DNA of 64,000 nucleotides from an uncultured Poribacteria bacterium (GTDB lineage: Bacteria > Poribacteria > WGA-4E > PCPOR2b), in contig OY282444.1 of the NCBI GenBank assembly GCA_958296125.1, forward strand, positions 310,001 to 374,000. The letters are read 5' to 3'. The notes under the pieces were generated by a model. It did no database searches, was not told the origin of the DNA, and worked only from the letters and a program-made list of their open reading frames with translations. The position numbers were made by a program, and so were the translations under genes. This document shows, piece by piece, positions 50,808 to 58,909 of the stretch (positions are counted from its first letter, which is position 1; each line of letters begins with the position of its first letter).

Positions 50808-52826
50808 TTGAGTCTTGACCGCTTTGAGACGATGCCGCACGCGATGATGCCGATTTGGATTCGGGTTGGCTTTGATAAATCCTTCCCATAACGCCACCGC
50901 CTCATCCGCAAACCCTTGTGATAGGTAGTATTCGCCGAGCGCGAGCGGCGCGACATCTGAATTAGGGTCTTTTTTCATAGAGGCTTCAAAGGCAGCAAGT
51001 GCGGTATCCATCTCACCTTTGAGTGCAGCCGGCTGTCCCTGCCCGTATAGCATCAGCGGGTGTTCGGGATATTCGGCGGCAAGCGTATCTATAATCGTTT
51101 GTGCTTCATCTTCCATTCCACTTTGGTAGGCAGCCGCCGCCGCATGAGCCGTTGCGTAAATGCTCTGGTTATTGAACGTTCGCTCTTTGAATCGGCTCGT
51201 AGCCGCTCTTTTTTTGCGTTGGGCGATACGTGCGGCTACCTCGTATTTTGATTTTGCACGGTGGTAGTTGCCGTGTTTGTAACAAATATCGCCCAGTGCC
51301 TTTTCCGCGGCGTAGGTTGTTTCAACGGTGAAGGTCTTATCGTTTTGCACATCAACAAGCGTTTGGAAGATTTCTGCTTTCGCTGTATCGTTCAGTCGAT
51401 AGTGAAGCACTTCAGCAAGGCTTTGAAGCGCATCGGTGTAGTTCGTGTCAGCGGCAATAGCGCGCTCAAAGTGTTCCCGCTCCTTTTCCACCTCCCCCAT
51501 CCGCTTGTAAACCAGCCCGAGCCGCCAGTAAAGCATCGGCGTTTTGCTGGGGCTCAGTCCTAAGACCGAGTTATAGGTCTCAATCGCTGTTTTATACTCT
51601 CCATTGACATATTGGTTGGCAGCCGATGTGATGATGGAATCAAGTATCTTTTTGTCTTTTTTCAGGGCTTTTTTCAACACATCACGCGCCCGCTGATGCA
51701 GCCCAAGTTTGCGATAGCAGACGGATAAACGCACATAGTGATACGGGTCTACCCTTAGCTCATGCTGTTCCGTGAGCTCAATTCCCCGGTGGTATAACGC
51801 CCCGGCATCGCGATAATTCTCACTTTGGAACATGGAATTGGCAATCATCAGCATGGCATCGTAATAAGCACCCTGCCCATCCAGCCGAATGGGTCCAAAA
51901 GCTTTCATAACTTCTTGAGGACTCACGCTGAAGCCGGAGGCAACAACTAAAGCTGAGTCATCCACTGCGGGGTTAAACCCAACTCTACCTCTCGGCCGGT
52001 CTCGTTCGCGGCGCGCTTTTTGCCTCTCTAACAGGCGATCATACTGCGACACCAACAGCGAATCCGGTTCGGGAATACTTGCCCCCATCAATCGGAGTTC
52101 CCGTTTCGCCGCCTCAATCGCTTCTTCAGTTCCTTCGATTCTACCATACCGCTTGACAAGCAATTGATAAGTTCGCTTCGCTCCTTTTTCATCTTTTAGA
52201 AACTTATTCTGAATTCGGGCTTTATTGATGAGGGCACCCCCTGCGCGCTTCCCATCCGGATGACGGTTTGCGACATTATCATAGACCTCCATTGCCTTCT
52301 CAAAGTTTGCGGCGTTCTCGTGGCTTTTTGCCAGCATAAGTTGGGCGTTATGGCTGAGTTCAAGGTGCGGGAATTGGTTGACAATGGTATCAAAGGATTT
52401 CTGTGCCGATTCATAGGCCTCCGCTTTGAAATGGTAAACCCCCAAATGGTAGTGCGCTTCTGCAGTTTCCTCACCGTTGGGCGTGGCGGCAATCAGGTCT
52501 TGGTAAATCCTCACCCCCACCTCTGGGCGATTCATTTTATCGATATATAGCTCACCAATAGCCAATTTTGCTCTGCGCGCTGCTGACGTTCCCGGCTTTT
52601 CATCGATCGCCGCTTGGTAGATAGCAAGTGCCCCTTGATAGTCCCCCTCTTGGACGTGCCGTTCCGCCAGTTTGTAGGTGTTTGTTGAAAGACAGGCATA
52701 CTGTGTAGTTCCCATTGCGACAACTACAGCCAGTATTTTAAGCCCCCACCCCGATATACATCGATTCGGGTAAGCAGCGTTGCTCCCCCAAATCAAGTTT
52801 AGGGGCGTAAACCAAATGGGTCTCAT
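50796..52826 (-). CDS. Exported or membrane-anchored TPR protein
   Basis: 676 residues. A hydrophobic stretch lies near 29-42 (LKILAVVVAMGTTQYACLST); the Cys there could be a lipobox Cys, though the -3 residue is atypical. Tetratricopeptide repeats fill about 50-660 (YQGALAIYQAAIDEKPGTSA; AIETYNSVLGLSPSKTPMLY), in the style of BamD/YbgF-like proteins. A central Arg-rich stretch (RLLERQKARRERDRPRGR) breaks the array. The last 12 bases overlap the convergent flavoenzyme gene. The start at 52826 gives a long N-terminal region and is uncertain. Confidence 0.78.
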   Translation of the reverse strand: MRPIWFTPLNLIWGSNAAYPNRCISGWGLKILAVVVAMGTTQYACLSTNTYKLAERHVQEGDYQGALAIYQAAIDEKPGTSAARRAKLAIGELYIDKMNRPEVGVRIYQDLIAATPNGEETAEAHYHLGVYHFKAEAYESAQKSFDTIVNQFPHLELSHNAQLMLAKSHENAANFEKAMEVYDNVANRHPDGKRAGGALINKARIQNKFLKDEKGAKRTYQLLVKRYGRIEGTEEAIEAAKRELRLMGASIPEPDSLLVSQYDRLLERQKARRERDRPRGRVGFNPAVDDSALVVASGFSVSPQEVMKAFGPIRLDGQGAYYDAMLMIANSMFQSENYRDAGALYHRGIELTEQHELRVDPYHYVRLSVCYRKLGLHQRARDVLKKALKKDKKILDSIITSAANQYVNGEYKTAIETYNSVLGLSPSKTPMLYWRLGLVYKRMGEVEKEREHFERAIAADTNYTDALQSLAEVLHYRLNDTAKAEIFQTLVDVQNDKTFTVETTYAAEKALGDICYKHGNYHRAKSKYEVAARIAQRKKRAATSRFKERTFNNQSIYATAHAAAAAYQSGMEDEAQTIIDTLAAEYPEHPLMLYGQGQPAALKGEMDTALAAFEASMKKDPNSDVAPLALGEYYLSQGFADEAVALWEGFIKANPNPNRHHRVRHRLKAVKTQLRP

Positions 52827-52854
52827 ACGCTACGCCACCTCCTCACATCAGCGA

Positions 52855-53697
52855 TTAACCCATCTCACTCCAGCGGCTTGGGTTTACACCGGCACCCTCT
52901 CGCCCGAACATGTCCCCCGGACGATGGTCAAGATCCCAACTCCAACCTTTGGTGTTAAGCGGTTGGAGGAAACGACGTGCTACCTCGGGGGCTTTCGCCA
53001 AATCCTCCGCATCCCATTCGTCCACCGGTTGAATGGGGGATGCCCACGCAGGTCGATAGCCGTAAAGTAGCACTCGACGTATCCCACTTGTCCCCTTGTA
53101 TGAATGGGCACCGTGGAAGATACGAGGCCCAAAAAGCACTACGTCTCCCGCCTTAGCCGGAAGCGCAACCTCTTCAGGATGTGCGTCGTATCGGACATAA
53201 GGTTGCGCATCGGGGTGAAGACAAAGGTGTGAGCGGGGGAGGAGACGGAAGGGACCGTTCTCCGGCGTAAGGTCGTCCAGATAGTATGAAGCCCGGACGA
53301 TTACCGGGGCTGTCCAGAGGTAACCACCAAGATTGGAGCCGTAGGGATAGCCGTCGGTGTGCATAGCGACACCAATTGCGCCCGGCTCATAGTATCGGTA
53401 GCCCCCACTGAAGAAGATGATGTCGGGTCCAATGACACGCTCCAGAAATTCAATGACCGGCGGATTGGCAATGAGTTCACCCAAAGCCCGTCCATGCCAC
53501 TGGGGTTGACAGGTAGCATTGCCCTGTCGGTCATGGTAACTGCTATGCTCGGTAGGGAGCCGAGCGGTTTCTGTCCGTAGTTGCTCCAGCTGCTCCGGCG
53601 TAAGCGCATCAGGGAGCACCACATAACCTTCAACTTCAAGATGACGAATCTGTTCAGGCAGAGACAGTGCCCGCCAGTCAGTTGTAACGATGTTCAT
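52855..53697 (-). CDS. Phytanoyl-CoA-dioxygenase-family Fe(II)/2-oxoglutarate oxygenase
   Basis: 280 residues with a double-stranded beta helix. The iron triad is complete: H113 and D115 in VAMHTDGYPYG, and a distal His in IFHGAHSY (H195 most likely). A nearby Arg (IRRVLLYGY, R207/R208) would bind 2-oxoglutarate. It should hydroxylate a small organic substrate, which is unknown. GAAAGGGGAAG precedes the ATG. Gfo/Idh gene 82 bases upstream on the same strand. Confidence 0.88.
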   Translation of the reverse strand: MNIVTTDWRALSLPEQIRHLEVEGYVVLPDALTPEQLEQLRTETARLPTEHSSYHDRQGNATCQPQWHGRALGELIANPPVIEFLERVIGPDIIFFSGGYRYYEPGAIGVAMHTDGYPYGSNLGGYLWTAPVIVRASYYLDDLTPENGPFRLLPRSHLCLHPDAQPYVRYDAHPEEVALPAKAGDVVLFGPRIFHGAHSYKGTSGIRRVLLYGYRPAWASPIQPVDEWDAEDLAKAPEVARRFLQPLNTKGWSWDLDHRPGDMFGREGAGVNPSRWSEMG

Positions 53698-53778
53698 GGC
53701 TTCCCCTTTCCGAAGATTGTATTGCTCGCTGCCTCACCGCAGAAATATGCGGACCGATTGTCTTTTCTCGACTTCAAA

Positions 53779-54810
53779 TCACAGCGGCAGCGGAATCACT
53801 TTACCAGTTGTCATGCTGCGCGTAACGGCTTCGGTAAATTCCATATACTTCACGCCGTCTTCAAAGTTCGTATGGGTAATGACCTCATGCCCACGAATCG
53901 CACTGACGAATTCCTCTTCCACCCGCCAACCGCCTTCCTCTTCAGCGGGGATGGGAAGTTCAGTAAGCGTGTCGTCATCCTGCTGTCCACCGTAGAGATT
54001 GTTATTGGCAAACCGCAAGGTGCCTGTGCTGCCGAATATGAACGCTTCGGGCCCGTCAACCAAACCTGCGACATTGGAAATCTGTACGTGCATCTGTGCA
54101 CCACACGCTAGGGCCGCCACGATATCGATATGCTCCGGAATCCGAGTAGGACGCATGACACCGTCGGCAGCCTTGCGCATCCTGACATACGTTTTTCCCA
54201 TCGCCATGACTTCTGTTGCCTCACCGACCCAACGCAACAACGCCTCATACCAGATTCCCATACTCATGATATTGAAACCACTCAAGTTAAAGTCCTCGCG
54301 CCAGTGCAGGGGAGCGTCAGGGTCCAGGAATGTGCCGCCGGCACGGACTTCAACCGCCAAGACATCGCCGATGTAACCGTCAGCGATGAGGCGTTTGATA
54401 GTGTTGTCCACCCGCAGGGAAAACGGTGATGGGACGATCTGCGTGACCAGATGCGTCTTTCCGCGGGCTGCGTCGCACATCGCATGCGCTTCCTGCGCGT
54501 TCATCGCCATTCGCGCCTCACACATCACGTGCTTGTCTGCTGCTAACGCTGCTAATGTGACGCGGCAGTGCATATAGGGCCATGTGCCGATAACGATTGC
54601 ATCGGTATCCGAGGCAGCAACCAACTCTTGCCAGTTTTCGTAGACTGTCGAGATACCGAATTGCTGCGCGACCCGCTCAGAAGATTCACGGCTGCGGTTG
54701 CAGACACTGATAACTTCGATGCCGTCAATTGCTTGGAGTTTCGGAATATGGTGTGTTGTTGTGTTTGCGCCGGCACCAATGACACCCACGCGAATTGTAT
54801 CGTTACTCAT
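53779..54810 (-). CDS. Gfo/Idh/MocA-family oxidoreductase with altered EKP motif
   Basis: 343 residues. The N-terminal Rossmann domain has GVIGAGANTTTHHIPKLQAI and ends at KHVMCEARMAMNAQEAHAMC. The C-terminal alpha/beta domain contains GTFLDPDAPLHWREDFNLSG and GSTGTLRFANNN. At the conserved Glu-Lys-Pro site, where the Lys helps catalysis in sugar dehydrogenases, this protein has Glu-Ala-Arg. The fold is intact, so it may bind NAD(P) but act differently or on an unusual substrate. AAAGGGG precedes the ATG. Confidence 0.88.
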   Translation of the reverse strand: MSNDTIRVGVIGAGANTTTHHIPKLQAIDGIEVISVCNRSRESSERVAQQFGISTVYENWQELVAASDTDAIVIGTWPYMHCRVTLAALAADKHVMCEARMAMNAQEAHAMCDAARGKTHLVTQIVPSPFSLRVDNTIKRLIADGYIGDVLAVEVRAGGTFLDPDAPLHWREDFNLSGFNIMSMGIWYEALLRWVGEATEVMAMGKTYVRMRKAADGVMRPTRIPEHIDIVAALACGAQMHVQISNVAGLVDGPEAFIFGSTGTLRFANNNLYGGQQDDDTLTELPIPAEEEGGWRVEEEFVSAIRGHEVITHTNFEDGVKYMEFTEAVTRSMTTGKVIPLPL

Positions 54811-55021
54811 CTATATACCCCTTTATCGTTGAACGGGATAGTCCCGCCTTTTCAAAATAAATAAACCGAAGTTGATGGATAATCCGTCGTCCCATTTTAC
54901 ATCCGATTGGCAGGTGAGTCAACGCATTTTTTCCAGAACCTAGGGTTATTTAGTGTCGGGATTCGGAGATCCCTCCCACAAGCGAACTAAATGCCCCTAG
55001 CCAGTGCCTACTAAAAAGGAT

Positions 55022-55050
55022 TTGACAGCTGGGGGGCTTTTTAGTATGAT
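55022..55050 (+). promoter_or_regulatory. Near-consensus sigma70 promoter for the second PhyH gene
   Basis: TTGACA (55022-55027), a 17-base spacer, and TATGAT (55045-55050, one mismatch). It places a start of transcription near 55057 and a leader of about 107 bases, including the hairpin downstream. Confidence 0.7.
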
Positions 55051-55067
55051 GGCGATAGGGAGAAAAT

Positions 55068-55106
55068 GCCCTGCCCCCCATAACTCCCCTGACAAGAGGG
55101 CAGGGC
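55068..55106 (+). other. GC-rich hairpin in the PhyH leader
   Basis: GCCCTGCCC (55068-55076) pairs perfectly with GGGCAGGGC (55098-55106) around a 21-base loop. It begins just after the predicted transcription start, so it would be at the 5' end of the mRNA. No T-run follows. It may be an mRNA-stability or attenuation structure, or another dispersed repeat. Confidence 0.5.
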
Positions 55107-55163
55107 GGAGAGTATGTCAATTAACTCAATTTGGAATTCTGTTTGGTATTGAAAGGAGAACAG

Positions 55164-56009
55164 ATGAACGAACGGGAGAAATTTTTATTTGATTTACAAG
55201 GTTTTCTTGCGGTGAAAGACATCCTAACACCAGAGGAGGTTGATGCCCTCAACGCCGCCGTTGACGCGAATCTCAATAAACAGGTCGAAGATGATAATTC
55301 AGCTACCGGTGACTCTAAAACACTCGCCGGAACACACAAACGCGGCATGTTTAGCGGCATGCTGTCTTGGCCCAAACCGTGGTGCCAACCATTTCGAGAT
55401 ATTATCGTCCACCAGAAGGCGATTCCCTATCTAGACGCTATTCACGGCAGAGGCTGGCGGTTAGACCACTCCCCCTTTATCCTGACCTCCGACCCCGGCA
55501 CCGAAGGCTTGCTTCTTCACGGTGCTACCAATCACCACTTTTTTGGTGCAGCATACCACATTTACACCAACGGACAAATGCGCTGTGGGATGGTGGTGCT
55601 TCAGTATCAACTTGCAGATGTTGAGGAGGGCGACGGAGGACTCTGCGTCATTCCGGGGAGTCACAAGGCAAACTTTCCTTGCCCACAGGAAATCAGGGAG
55701 TGGGAGGCCAATCAGGAGATTGTTTATAACGTCCCCGCCAAAGCAGGCGACATGATTATCTTCAACGAGGCAACAATCCACGGAACGCTCCCCTGGAAGA
55801 ACCACGAGCGCAAACGCCGTTCGTTGCTAGTCCGCTATTCGCCAAAGTATCTACACTATGCAGGTGGTTACTATGATGTGACGTTCCCGGAGTGGGTTGA
55901 TGAGCTAACCGAAGCACAGCGCGCACTCTTGGAACCTCCCTACATCTACAATCGCCCGCTGATCGAAGAAGATGGAGAGACGGTCGTCCGCCCGCGCGTT
56001 GAGTATTGA
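55164..56009 (+). CDS. PhyH-family protein with HxA in place of the HxD iron motif
   Basis: 281 residues from the ATG at 55164 (AAAGGAG upstream; the ATG at 55131 lacks one). The fold matches the phytanoyl-CoA dioxygenase family: GLCVIPGSHKANFPCP, and the distal His and Arg in NEATIHGTLPW (H206) and RSLLVRYSP (R224). The first iron motif reads LLLHGATNHHF: H119-G120-A121. An Ala stands where hydroxylases have the Asp ligand. In known iron/2-oxoglutarate halogenases of this superfamily the same position is Ala or Gly and chloride binds the iron. Alternatively this subfamily uses another acidic ligand or is not a classic oxygenase. Confidence 0.82.
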   Translation: MNEREKFLFDLQGFLAVKDILTPEEVDALNAAVDANLNKQVEDDNSATGDSKTLAGTHKRGMFSGMLSWPKPWCQPFRDIIVHQKAIPYLDAIHGRGWRLDHSPFILTSDPGTEGLLLHGATNHHFFGAAYHIYTNGQMRCGMVVLQYQLADVEEGDGGLCVIPGSHKANFPCPQEIREWEANQEIVYNVPAKAGDMIIFNEATIHGTLPWKNHERKRRSLLVRYSPKYLHYAGGYYDVTFPEWVDELTEAQRALLEPPYIYNRPLIEEDGETVVRPRVEY

Positions 56010-56051
56010 TCCGGAGTATCCAAGCCTCGCGCTGGCATGTGCGATAACACT

Positions 56052-58661
56052 TCATTGTTTGCGCCGATTCCAGACCGCCGAAATTGTGGCGGTCATCGGA
56101 ATGGTCAACACAAGTCCGAGTGTGCCAGCAAGTAAGCGCACGATTTCTGAGGAGGCGATTCCAACACTCAACAGTTCCACTATAGGGGACTGGAAGAAGT
56201 CAAGATTGGGTGCCGCGACCGCCATGATGAATAGTAACTCCACGCCCAGATAAGCGAACACCAATGTATTGACCATGGTTCCGAGGATATCGGTGCCGAC
56301 GTTCATCCCCGACGTGATTAATCTCCAAGTGGGCATGTTAGGATTTGCTCGCCGGATCTCTTCCATTGAGGAGGCGACCTCAATAGCCCCATCAACAGCT
56401 ACACCGAGCACCCCCATTAACATCCCCGCGAGCAGCACCTGTCGGAAATCGAAAGGCGGTGTGCGGGTCGCTTCCATAATGTCCGCTGAGACCGCGTGTT
56501 CCAACCCGGAAAAACGGAGATAGTTTTGGGCGAACATGACAACCAGTCCGGCGACAAGGATGCCGCCCATCGTGCCAAGCACAGCTGAAAAGGTTTTGCG
56601 ACTTGGGCCAATCACGAATACGAGGGACACAAACGCAATCATGCCGGAGGTGAGGGTGACAATCAGCACCGCGTTTTCGCCGCGTGAGATTAACGGGATC
56701 ATGAAGAAATAAAGGATTAGCCCTGAACCGATCATCGCGCAGGCGGTGCGTATCCCCTCGTTGCGCCCCACAATGATGATCAGCACCAGCATCAATCCAA
56801 ACATCCACACCAGAAATCGATCGCGACCATACTCTTGGACGAGATTGACCAAACTGATTTGATCCGGGGTCCCTCCGATGCGGCATAAGACAACATCACC
56901 CGGTTCAGCGGGGATACTCAATAAATCCACTTTATGGTTGAGAATATTCCGCAGAATAATCGTTTGTCCTTTGTAGAGTCCTGATAGCATTTCGATTTTC
57001 AGGATATGATGTTCCGTGGTCGCGTCGTAAACATTGAGTTTGCCTTCCGCCTCGCCAGCCGAAAACATGACCTCGTTCTTTTCATCCCTAATTAGCCATT
57101 TCGTATCTCTCCATTTTTTCATAGAAACGGTGAGGTCGTGCGATAACGGCACGTTATGGTTTTCAAACGCTCGTCGTAAATCTGCGGAGACCTCCCGACG
57201 CTCCAAATCGCTTGTGTCCACCAAATCCACGCTAAACAGGAGGGGCGCGTTGGATTCGAGGAGGCTAATGACCCTGCCTTTGGCATACTCCGATCGAGAG
57301 GTGAGATTACCATCTGCGTCATGATGCTCGACAATGACAGCTGACGCACGGTTGATTCGATGGTAAAAGTATTGTGTGCCCACAAGCACAACAATCAGGG
57401 CTATTGGCACCGCCAAACGTGCTTTGCTTTTCGGGTCGTCAGTGCGGAAAAGCTCCTCAAGTTCCTCCTCCGATGGCAGGTCTTCATCAATTTCCGAAGG
57501 GGTGACTTTCCGATATTTGGTCAGGAAGCCGGCGATGACCGCAGCAATGGGAACGGTCAAAACCAATCCAATCGTTCCGACGATAGCTTGGGTGATAGCG
57601 ACCGCCGTTGCTTCATCATTCGCTAAACGGAGGAATGGGTAAAGGAACCCAACTTCGGGAAATTCAATACGGGGGAGTAGCATCGTGATCATGTAAGCGC
57701 CAAGATAGGCAAAGATAAGGGTATCCGCCATCGTCCCCATGATGTCCCGACCGACGTTCAACCCCGCACGGATAGCCTGCCGCACGGTGATATTTGGGTT
57801 GACCTGCTTGACTTCATACACAGAGGAGGAGATGGACATGCCTACATCCATCATGGCACCGACAGCCCCTAGAATCATGCCCGCTGCGAGGATCCCCTTG
57901 AAATCCCAATAGTGCGAATCGGGGGTCCGCCAGAGCGCAATCCCCAACTCAAGAAATCCAAATTCTTGTGCCAATCCGGTCAAAAGCATCGCCTTTTGGC
58001 TGATGACAGACAGGCTGCCAACGGCGACCAATCCACCGAGGGTGCCTAGCACCCCGGAAATCACCTTAAAGCTGAACCCAGCAATCAGCACAAAGGTTGT
58101 CAGGGTCAGCAGGGCGGCGACAAACAGGGCAACAGCAATCGGATTGAAGCCTTTGAGTGTTAAGGGGACAAGGATATATAAAATACCAAAAGCGGTGACA
58201 AACAGCGTCAATATTGCGCGTATCCCTTTCATACCGGCAACCAAAATTATTAGGATTCCCAGCATTCCTGCAAGATAGAGCAGAAAAGGTGTTCGGAAAT
58301 ATTCAAGCATACGCACATCGTCACGCACATCGTCCAGAGTCGTTTTCATTTGGTGTCTGAGGGCCATTTCAAGGAAAAGCACATCCTTTTTTCGTATCAC
58401 CCGATCGCCGAATGCGCGTCCCGTCCAGATATTGTTGACCGAAACGGTTTCCCCTCGAAATCTCCCTGACAAGATGCGGAAGGTTATAATCTGATCCACA
58501 TCTTCGCTCGTATTCACCTCTGTCACCCGTCCGAGGCAGACCAACGTCTGCAAGGCACCATGTTGGACAATCTCGTTAAATTGGAATAGCTTGATGTGCA
58601 GCACTAGGAGGACAACGAGAATGGTTAGTATCCCGAAGATTTTTAGATTTCTTTCACCCAT
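56052..58661 (-). CDS. Tandem YibE/F-family membrane protein
   Basis: 869 residues from the ATG at 58661 (AGGAAAAGGAAA upstream); the frame opens earlier at 58748 without a site. It holds two copies of the YibE/F unit. Each has an extracytoplasmic beta-type segment (GRAFGDRVIRKKDVLFLEMA; ILRNILNHKVDLLSIPAEPG) followed by about seven helices, with near-identical landmarks: MDVGMSISSSVYEVKQVNPN / VDGAIEVASSMEEIRRANPN, then NVGRDIMGTMADTLIFAYLG / NVGTDILGTMVNTLVFAYLG. Usual family members have one unit of about 380 residues. Function is unknown; a transporter is often suggested. Confidence 0.85.
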   Translation of the reverse strand: MGERNLKIFGILTILVVLLVLHIKLFQFNEIVQHGALQTLVCLGRVTEVNTSEDVDQIITFRILSGRFRGETVSVNNIWTGRAFGDRVIRKKDVLFLEMALRHQMKTTLDDVRDDVRMLEYFRTPFLLYLAGMLGILIILVAGMKGIRAILTLFVTAFGILYILVPLTLKGFNPIAVALFVAALLTLTTFVLIAGFSFKVISGVLGTLGGLVAVGSLSVISQKAMLLTGLAQEFGFLELGIALWRTPDSHYWDFKGILAAGMILGAVGAMMDVGMSISSSVYEVKQVNPNITVRQAIRAGLNVGRDIMGTMADTLIFAYLGAYMITMLLPRIEFPEVGFLYPFLRLANDEATAVAITQAIVGTIGLVLTVPIAAVIAGFLTKYRKVTPSEIDEDLPSEEELEELFRTDDPKSKARLAVPIALIVVLVGTQYFYHRINRASAVIVEHHDADGNLTSRSEYAKGRVISLLESNAPLLFSVDLVDTSDLERREVSADLRRAFENHNVPLSHDLTVSMKKWRDTKWLIRDEKNEVMFSAGEAEGKLNVYDATTEHHILKIEMLSGLYKGQTIILRNILNHKVDLLSIPAEPGDVVLCRIGGTPDQISLVNLVQEYGRDRFLVWMFGLMLVLIIIVGRNEGIRTACAMIGSGLILYFFMIPLISRGENAVLIVTLTSGMIAFVSLVFVIGPSRKTFSAVLGTMGGILVAGLVVMFAQNYLRFSGLEHAVSADIMEATRTPPFDFRQVLLAGMLMGVLGVAVDGAIEVASSMEEIRRANPNMPTWRLITSGMNVGTDILGTMVNTLVFAYLGVELLFIMAVAAPNLDFFQSPIVELLSVGIASSEIVRLLAGTLGLVLTIPMTATISAVWNRRKQ

Positions 58662-58748
58662 TTTCCTTTTCCTATTTACCGATAGTTTTTCCGCTTTCTG
58701 CCTCTGGACCTTATCAGGATTGCACCACTTGGTACACTTTGGTTGCAC

Positions 58749-58909
58749 ACTTAGGGGCGACGATGCAAAATGAAAAGAGGCAGCATGAACCGTGGCCCTT
58801 AATTGATGACAATCTGTCCAGTCACGCTAAGGACACACCCCATATAGGCGCAATTTTCATACCTGCTAACAGATTGTAGAGGCAAATGTTCGCCGCTTGC
58901 CCTTTTGAT
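58749..58909. other. Intergenic region between uvrC and the YibE/F gene
   Basis: About 160 bases with no repeat copy, terminator or coding frame that I can support. Confidence 0.4.

Larger units (their letters stand above)
54811..55163. other. Divergent intergenic region with strong promoter and GC-rich hairpin
   Basis: 353 bases between the minus-strand Gfo/Idh gene and the plus-strand PhyH gene. It includes a CGGGA-TAG-TCCCG mini-hairpin near 54836-54848, the promoter at 55022-55050 and the hairpin at 55068-55106. No coding frame is credible. Confidence 0.5.
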
